Positions 54,013 through 64,000 of a stretch of 64,000 nt of DNA are shown here, in pieces. Within the stretch, counting starts at the first letter, position 1, and every line of letters begins with the position of its first letter. The stretch is from Buxus sempervirens (taxonomy: Eukaryota; Streptophyta; Magnoliopsida; Buxales; Buxaceae): the NCBI GenBank assembly GCA_947561395.2, contig OX387182.1:7736595-7800594 (forward strand), read 5' to 3'. The notes beneath the pieces are model-generated. The model saw nothing but the letters and a program-made list of their open reading frames with translations. It searched no databases and had not been told where the DNA came from. Position numbers and translations under genes: made by a program.

Positions 54013-55848
54013 TGTTATCTCCTTCCTTTTGTTGGGTGGCATGCGCTCTTGGCGTGGCAGGGTAGAAAGAAGACATGAATACTTTGTTAGTTATTGACAA
54101 GTTTTTTAGTTATATTTATATATTGACCAGAAGACATGCACTAAAATGCGTTCCAGAAAGGCACACACACGTGCATACTCATATATATTTATTATAGAGC
54201 ATTTAAAACGTAAGGGGAAAAATAAAAAGGGAATTTTGGTTGAAATAATTAAATTGCATAAGTAATTATCGTTTCTATCTCCTAATAATTGTTTAGAGAA
54301 GTTCTAAACGAATTGTCTAAATCATATCAAGGTCAACTTCTAGCTTAGCTTATTATTATTATTATGATTATCATTTTTATATATAGTGTTTAATGTGAAA
54401 ACATTCTTCAAAAAGTTTGAGATTTGAGTTTTAGTAATTTGATATTGAGCATTTTCTTATAAAATATCTTGAAGGCATGGGTAGGTGGTGGAATAGCAGG
54501 TTGCCAGTATGCATGGTTAGCAAGCAACAAGAGTTCAAGTAATTATAAGGAATTATTTAATCTTCATCATCTTTTAGCAAGAAAGGTCATTAAAAGTACA
54601 TTTGGATTATTGAAGAAGGGTTGACCTCTTTTTTCAATACAAAAGCACTAGTTAGGGAGAGCATGATTTAAGATATATATATTTGTTTTTTTTCCTTCGT
54701 GTTTGTTTCTCTGTGGTTTAGCTATTTAGGAAAAGAGTAACTTTTACTGATACTTTTAAAGCAACTCAAATCTTTGTTTACTCGTTTGTCCTTTAGCTAA
54801 TTTGTATGGCAGTTTATCTTTGAGAAAATTAACTTGTAGTGATACATTTTGTAAATATTTAAAATTCAGTTGATATTGTTCATCAAAAGAATTAAATTTT
54901 AATGTACAAACTATACCAGAATGTGCTAAAATTTTAATGGCATTTTTTTATTTTGCAACTAAAAAATAAAAGAAACTTTGTTATTGCTGAGCTAAAAAAA
55001 AAAAAAAGAAATTTTGGGATTGCTGAGTTAAAAAAAAAAAAAGGAATGTGCAAAAATACCCATAATTCTATATCTTTAGTACTTTATTGAGACAATTTTT
55101 TTAGCCAATAGATTAATCCTCATGGCTAGCATATTGATAATATTGCCGGTAAACTACTTATGTTGAATTGTTATTGAATTTTTATTTTTTGTTTAATCTA
55201 TCACCACCTTCGCCTTAAGTGGTTACAGCCTTCTTTTAGTAACCTAAATCTCGCTTTTTTATTTGAAGACGGCTCCATTATGAAACAAATATAATAAATA
55301 ATGTGTAAAACAAATATAATAAATGATCAACTAAAAGAAATAATGAAATAGTACTAGAAATTTGGTTTTAAGTGGTAATATTTAACAAAATTCAGATTCA
55401 ATCACCCAATACAAAATAATTAAATGATAATTTTTTTAGAATAATTAAGAACGAGTGTCATTTACTGCTTACAAAATGCCCTTATATGACTTGTAAACCT
55501 TTTGTAACTACCTTAGTTATAAGTCATTTTAATGAGGTTTACAATTAATAAAAAGTTGTAAATATTTAATTTTGTAACTACTTTTGTCATTTATCATAAT
55601 AATATAATAATAATAAAAAGTCACAAAAATTTAATAACATTTCATAAATAATCATAAACCTTAATAAAGATATTAAAAAATATAAAATCACAAACCAAGG
55701 AAATATTAATAAGACTACATAGAAATATAAGACTAAATAATAAAATTGGATACATAAACTTAGAGAAAATTATAGAAACATAGAAAAACTAAACGAACAT
55801 TCATAAAATTCATTAAAATAATAAAAGCTTGAAAAAACTCAAGAATTA
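54013..55848. other. 3' flank of gene 4
   Basis: Non-coding, AT-rich, colinear with 1231-3190 downstream of gene 1 with indels (for example extra sequence at about 54300-54530). Confidence 0.75.
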
Positions 55849-56991
55849 GGCTGCGTTTGGTAACGCTTTTCGAAAGTACTTTTTTGCTTTTGAAAGCAAA
55901 AAATTGCTTTTAAAAGCAAAAGTACCGTTTGGTAACGCACACGAGAAGCAATTTACTAAAAGCAAAGAAGCAATTTTATTGCTTTTCGCCGGAAGCAACA
56001 AAACGTTGCTTCTCAATTTTTTTACAAAATTGCTTTATTGCTTTCAAAACCCCTTATACCCTATTGCTTTATTCCTACATTAAAGATGGTGCCTCCATAC
56101 TCACTTAAGAAGCAACAATGTATTGTTATTCCTAGAGTCGGTAAAATGCCACCTGACCCGACGGGTCAACCCGATTATAAACGGGTTGGGTTGACCCGTT
56201 TATTACTTGGGTTGGGGTTTCCCCAACCCGCCAGTAATCGGATCAACCCGATTATGACCCGCCAACCGACAAGTAACCCGATTAAAAAAAAAGATGGCAA
56301 AAGTATCATGTTTCGATCCGATTAACCCCAAAACCCGACCCGAACTAGGTACAACCGGATCCAATTAACCCCCAACCCTATTTTAATAATATTTTTTGAA
56401 AAATAACAGTAATCGGGTCAACTCGATTATGACCCGCCTGATAGGTAACCCGATTTTAAAAAAAAGATGGCAAAAGTATCATGTTTCGACCCCGATTAAC
56501 CCCAAAAAACCCGACCCGAACCCAGTACAACCGGATCCAATTAACCCCCAACCCTATTTTAATAATATTTTTTGAAAAAAAAATAATAATAATAAACGGG
56601 TTGGTGGGTTGAACCCGTTTATTGGCGGGTTGGGTTTGGGTTGGGGGTTTTCCAACTCGCCTTAATTTAGTCCAACCCGATTATGACCCGATTAACCCCA
56701 ACCCAATTATTTGAATGTAATTAAATGACTATTTTATGAATTTTTTATAATATTGGACTTATATTTTTGAGTATATTTCTAAGTACAATACATAAATTGT
56801 GTACAATACTTTTATGAAAACAAAAAGTAATTTCTATGTTACTGCAATTAACAAACATGCTTTTTTGTTTTTTAAAAGCAAAGCAAAAGTTTACCAAACG
56901 CATTTGCTTCAAGAAAAGATCTTTCGAAAAGCATAAAATTGCTTTTTTGCTTTCTTGCTTTTAGAAGCAAAAACGCAAAAGCGTTACCAAA
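55849..56991. mobile_element. Second copy of the GGCTGCGTTTGG TIR element
   Basis: It starts GGCTGCGTTTGGTAACGC after TTA and ends ..GCGTTACCAAA; the last bases of the right TIR are lost or rearranged. The gene 1 spacer at about 3190 is the empty site (AAGAATTAATGAG). Relative to gene 2 the interior is in reverse orientation. It encodes no protein. Confidence 0.85.
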
Positions 56992-58937
56992 TATTTTTGA
57001 GTTTATCTTTGAGTAAAATATTTTTTCCTTAAAAGAATATGAATCTGAAAAAATAATTTTTTCCTTATATAACTTGGCCAATATTATATTGTGCATGTGC
57101 AAAATTGCTTCGCAATGCCAAATTTTGGTCCTATACTCCTTGGGGATTAATATTCATCTATTAAGTGCTTTATTACTCCTGCTTTTCATCCACACATTTG
57201 GTATGAGATTTAAAGACATCCTGAGTACTAAGAGAGAATTGTTAACCCTCACCAAGTAGGTCTATCTACAACACTCACCTTTGTGAACATTTAGTAACAC
57301 CTCAATGCTTATTACAAGTGTGCATATTGCCTACCTATCATTGAACAAAAAAAAATCCATTTTAAACATTCAAAAATTTTATTCAATGATTAAAAATATA
57401 GTAATATAGTGCACGTGCCCCACTAACTAGTATGTATAGGGCAAACTAAACAAAATAAATGAGCTTTGAGATTGATTTGATACTTTTGAATTATCTTTAT
57501 ACAGTTTTTATTGTTGAATTAATTATTTGTTTGCAAATGAAAATATTTTATTAATCATTCAGTGTTATTATCATTGTACGAATACTTAAGTAGGTTACAA
57601 ATAGAAGATTGAAACACTTTATCCCAAAAGGGAGATAACACAAAAATAAAGAAGATACCCACTATTACCCTACTTGATCAACACAATCTTAGTCACAAAT
57701 GTGATAGTAATAGTTGGAAGCCTGTTGTATTAATTGTAGTTGTTATAAATGCTATGAATACATATGTGTAATGTTAGTCAGTAGAGATGATGTAAAATCA
57801 AGACTCAAAACTTTAGAGGAACATTACAAGACTATCAATCAGATCCTGGCATGTTTGGATAGGATTCAACAAAATAGATGATGAAGGTGGATGATGAAAT
57901 ATCTTTGGGCAGAATTGGGCTGATGGAGAAGTTACTGAACATAGTGGGGAAGCTGAGGGCCGTATAGGGACTAATGTTGAATAGTTAAATGACATTGTTA
58001 AAGAAAAAAATCTCGAAGGGCAACATCAAACGAGCAAAAAGGTTGGTTACTCTTCAAATCCACAAAAAATGAGGAAAAGAGCTCATTACATCTGTAACAG
58101 TGACAAAATTTTTGGGACCATTGCAACGCCATTTTACACAAAAGAGCTCATTACATCTGTAATAATGACAAAAGTTGGTTTCATTCTATCCTTTTACACA
58201 ATGACCATTGCAACGCCATTTTTTAAAGTTGAGGACCAAGTAGTCTACACGTCAGCAACTCTTGTGCCATTCATTTTTAAAGGCGTCTTTACCCCCATTC
58301 AATGATTAAAAATTTTTTGAGTTGGACAAAATTTTATTTGACATTATTATCTTTTTTCTTGTAATAGTGACATTACATATGAAGAGGTGTGGATTTTTCT
58401 TTCAACCAACATGAATACGTGAGTTCTGAAATTATTATCAACATCACACGTTTCATCAAAGGGAGCCATTCCTTTCAGATCTTTTGTCCTCTTGTATTAG
58501 TCTCCACTGTCAAACAGACACGTATCCTTGAATTAGTTTAGGAATTTTAAATGCAAGGGAAAGCTTGGCAATTCAAGGGGTAAGTGTATCAACGTCATTG
58601 GAGACTGATACAAACACAGAAGACCTGAGAGGAATGGCTCCCTTTATTAGAATTGATGAAACGTGTGAGGTTGATAATAATTCTAGAACTCATGATTTAG
58701 TGAATGGCGTGCCCGGCAGGCAAGCCAACAATTCTCCAACATAGAAGTCACTCTCTAGAGGATGAGTGTCACCATCCCAAGAACCCAAGTAGGGACGAAA
58801 TGGGGGAAAAAGTTGTAGAAGAAATGGACTCTACATGATCAGCTTTGTATTAACCATACAGTAGCATTGTGTTTGACTAACTTTTTTCTACTGAAAAATT
58901 TTAGTTGTCCAACTTAAATATTGAAATTGGCCACCAC
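56992..58937 (+). other. Spacer and upstream region of gene 5
   Basis: It is colinear with the gene 1-gene 2 spacer but lacks the copia and hAT-like insertions found there. A unit of about 65 bp with GAGCTCATTACATCTGTAA is duplicated at 58080 and 58145. The block GCGTGCCCGGC at 58707 is shared with genes 2 and 3 and probably belongs to the promoter. Confidence 0.65.
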
Positions 58938-62047
<3,110 letters not shown>

Positions 62048-64000
62048 CATTATTCCTTTTCCATTACTTTTTTGCTATCCTAAAAAATCCCGTTAGCATT
62101 CTTGTATGTATCTTTTATTTTCATGTATAAATTTTTCTAATTGAACTTGTAATCTTCACTCCATTTCAGGCTACGATCTCTTGTCTATGTTTGTAGTTTG
62201 TCTTTTTTCCATAAAATTAAGCTGCATCCATTTTCAGTAGTTTAAAATCCAAATCTACTTGAACCAAATGATCTAGCCTGTTGATGCAACGTACACAATT
62301 GAACCAATGCTCCCTGCATCTCATTTGAAGAGCTACAAACTTATGCCATCAACTGAGATTCAAGTCAACAAACATAAATGGTCTATTTAATGCATCTTCT
62401 TGCCTAACATCTCACATTCTTAGCCTTCTTAGTACAGGGCTCCTGATGTTTCTTATAGATGGTTCAGCTGGTGTTTCTCTTGCAAGCTAACTCACCACTC
62501 ATATAGACTTGACCATGACATTTTCAATTGGATGAACATAGTAACTGTTAGTTATTCCAGATATTTGACCTGAAAGAACTAGCTTTTCCTCATCAGAGAC
62601 ATTCAGGATTTTTCTAAAGAGATGAGGTATGCTAGTTTCTATGAAGAAGGATCACAAAGCCACAGCGGTTATGATCCAATGCAAGATTTCAATAAAAATT
62701 GAACACTTTCAGTTGCTTACATGCATGAACACTGAATTCAACATAAGTTCTAAGAATCAAAAACACTGAACACCCTAGATGATTTTCCCTCTTATCATTT
62801 TCTTCAATTTAATTATGCCTTCTGAAGAACAATTTCATTTTTGTAGTAAGAGAATCTTTCTGCGTGAACAGATTCCTTGATTTCAGATTTCTTTTGCATC
62901 CCGTCATGCATACAACTGTACACTAACTGGAAATCTTACTTCATATGGTTGAAAATCCAATGAATTTGATCAGAAACAAGGCCTGCTACAATCTCATGAG
63001 AGAATCTGCTGATCATATCCTCCCTTGACTTCCTGCCTTTGCCCACAAGGTTCCGCAGAACTGTTCACTCCTTTCATCCACAGGCTCCATTGAATGATTT
63101 TGAGATGACTAACTTATAAGGAAATTCAAATAGAAAAACAATAGCTCAAAATGAAATTCAAAGAGGGAAATTCTCTGTCTTGATGAATGATTGTTAATTT
63201 TCTGGATCCATGTTTGTGATTAGGATCATATATATCATAGTATAGGGATTAGAGGAAGGAGAGGGATTAGAGAAATCATGAGAGAGAAAAAACGAAGAAT
63301 TAGAATTCAAGTGCTAAAATTTCATAAGAAATGAAATTTCATAGCGTATGGTCTAACCCAACAATAAAACAGTAAAAGAGAACTCAAAGTGAAATTCCAT
63401 GTTCTAACTGAGCAATTGAAAATTAATATTTCCCTGAGAACCTTATTATCATAGCATCTTTTACATTCAAGCAAACAGAAACTAAATGAACGATAAGTGT
63501 TGGAACTTTACAGGCCCTTATACTAAAATTTTCCTGGGCTTTGTGCTTGTTATGTATGGTCCCTTGAATCCATTAAAAAAATATGAACTGAAATCTGAGA
63601 TTGATCTGAATGGATCAATAGTTGATTTTAGGGATATTTTAGTATTTCTATATGAAGTTCCAAAATTTTAACCCGTAGGGGTAGCTATAGAAGCAATATT
63701 TTATTACACTAAAAATGTTGCTTCTTTGATTAGATTTTGTTTCAAATCAGCAGTAAATTTGTCCCTATTTTCCGCCTTCATATTAGTTCAGTCTTGTGTA
63801 TTCTCCTTCAAATATTTCTGCATGTAGCAACGCATTTTAGGGGTGACAATAGGGTGGCAAATATTTCTGCTTACTCCTAACCTGGTAAGCAGGCTTCAGA
63901 ACTAATTCAGGTTCAAGATGCATTATAAACAAAATTAGCATATATGATTTGAATATTCCATTGAAAAGCAAATATCTGTTGAAGGATATTAGTGAAAAAT
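62048..64000. other. 3' flank of gene 5
   Basis: Non-coding, colinear with the gene 3 flank from 39499, without the poly-G tract. The small ORF at 63486-63671 is not kept intact in the gene 3 copy. Confidence 0.7.

Noticed and set aside
58905-58937. In-frame extension upstream of the gene 5 ATG
   Set aside because: It begins with TTG, not ATG; the ATG at 58938 aligns with the starts of genes 2 and 3.

Overview
The window is nuclear DNA of a flowering plant, most probably a woody eudicot. Genes have GT..AG introns, the background is AT-rich, transposable elements are nested in one another, and the resident genes are plant G-type (S-domain) lectin receptor-like kinases (RLKs). I cannot name the species.

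The backbone is a tandem RLK cluster on the + strand. Five copies are visible: gene 1 (3' kinase half only, open as far as seen), gene 2 (broken S-domain exon), gene 3 (nearly complete, one nonsense codon in the kinase), gene 4 (kinase half only, exon 2 split by an LTR) and gene 5 (nearly complete, one homopolymer frameshift). All use the same exon plan: a long exon 1 (signal peptide, B-lectin, S-locus glycoprotein, EGF-like, PAN, transmembrane segment) and kinase exons of 215, 211, 238, 148 and 306 bp. The block gene 1-spacer-gene 2 matches gene 4-spacer-gene 5, and gene 3 plus its 3' flank matches gene 5 plus its 3' flank, so the cluster grew by block duplication. No copy inside the window is intact from start to stop; gene 1 is open but incomplete.

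Transposons fill the rest. 3511-9837 is an apparently intact Ty1/copia element (minus strand, one 1307-codon gag-pol ORF, TSD CTTAT). 11501-12036 and 45813-46554 are hAT-like non-autonomous elements. 13718-14852, 55849-56991 and about 42044-44757 are copies of a third terminal-inverted-repeat family; one sits inside gene 2 and one contains a 2.0 kb solo LTR. 16984-25952 is a 9 kb non-autonomous LTR element with no gag-pol whose interior has been inverted relative to its own ends. 26111-35365 is a 9.3 kb Mutator-like element with terminal inverted repeats of about 645 bp, carrying exons that look captured from at least four genes (DUF4378, RNase H-like, DUF1365, dynamin-related) and a complete 2.3 kb CACTA element. 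48340-52529 is a 4.2 kb solo LTR inside exon 2 of gene 4.

The least expected signal lies in the three related LTRs (16984-25952, 42678-44677, 48340-52529). Each has an array of very short hairpins whose loop is nearly constant (AGATACA in the long LTRs, AGTACA in the 2.0 kb one) while the stems change in compensating pairs.
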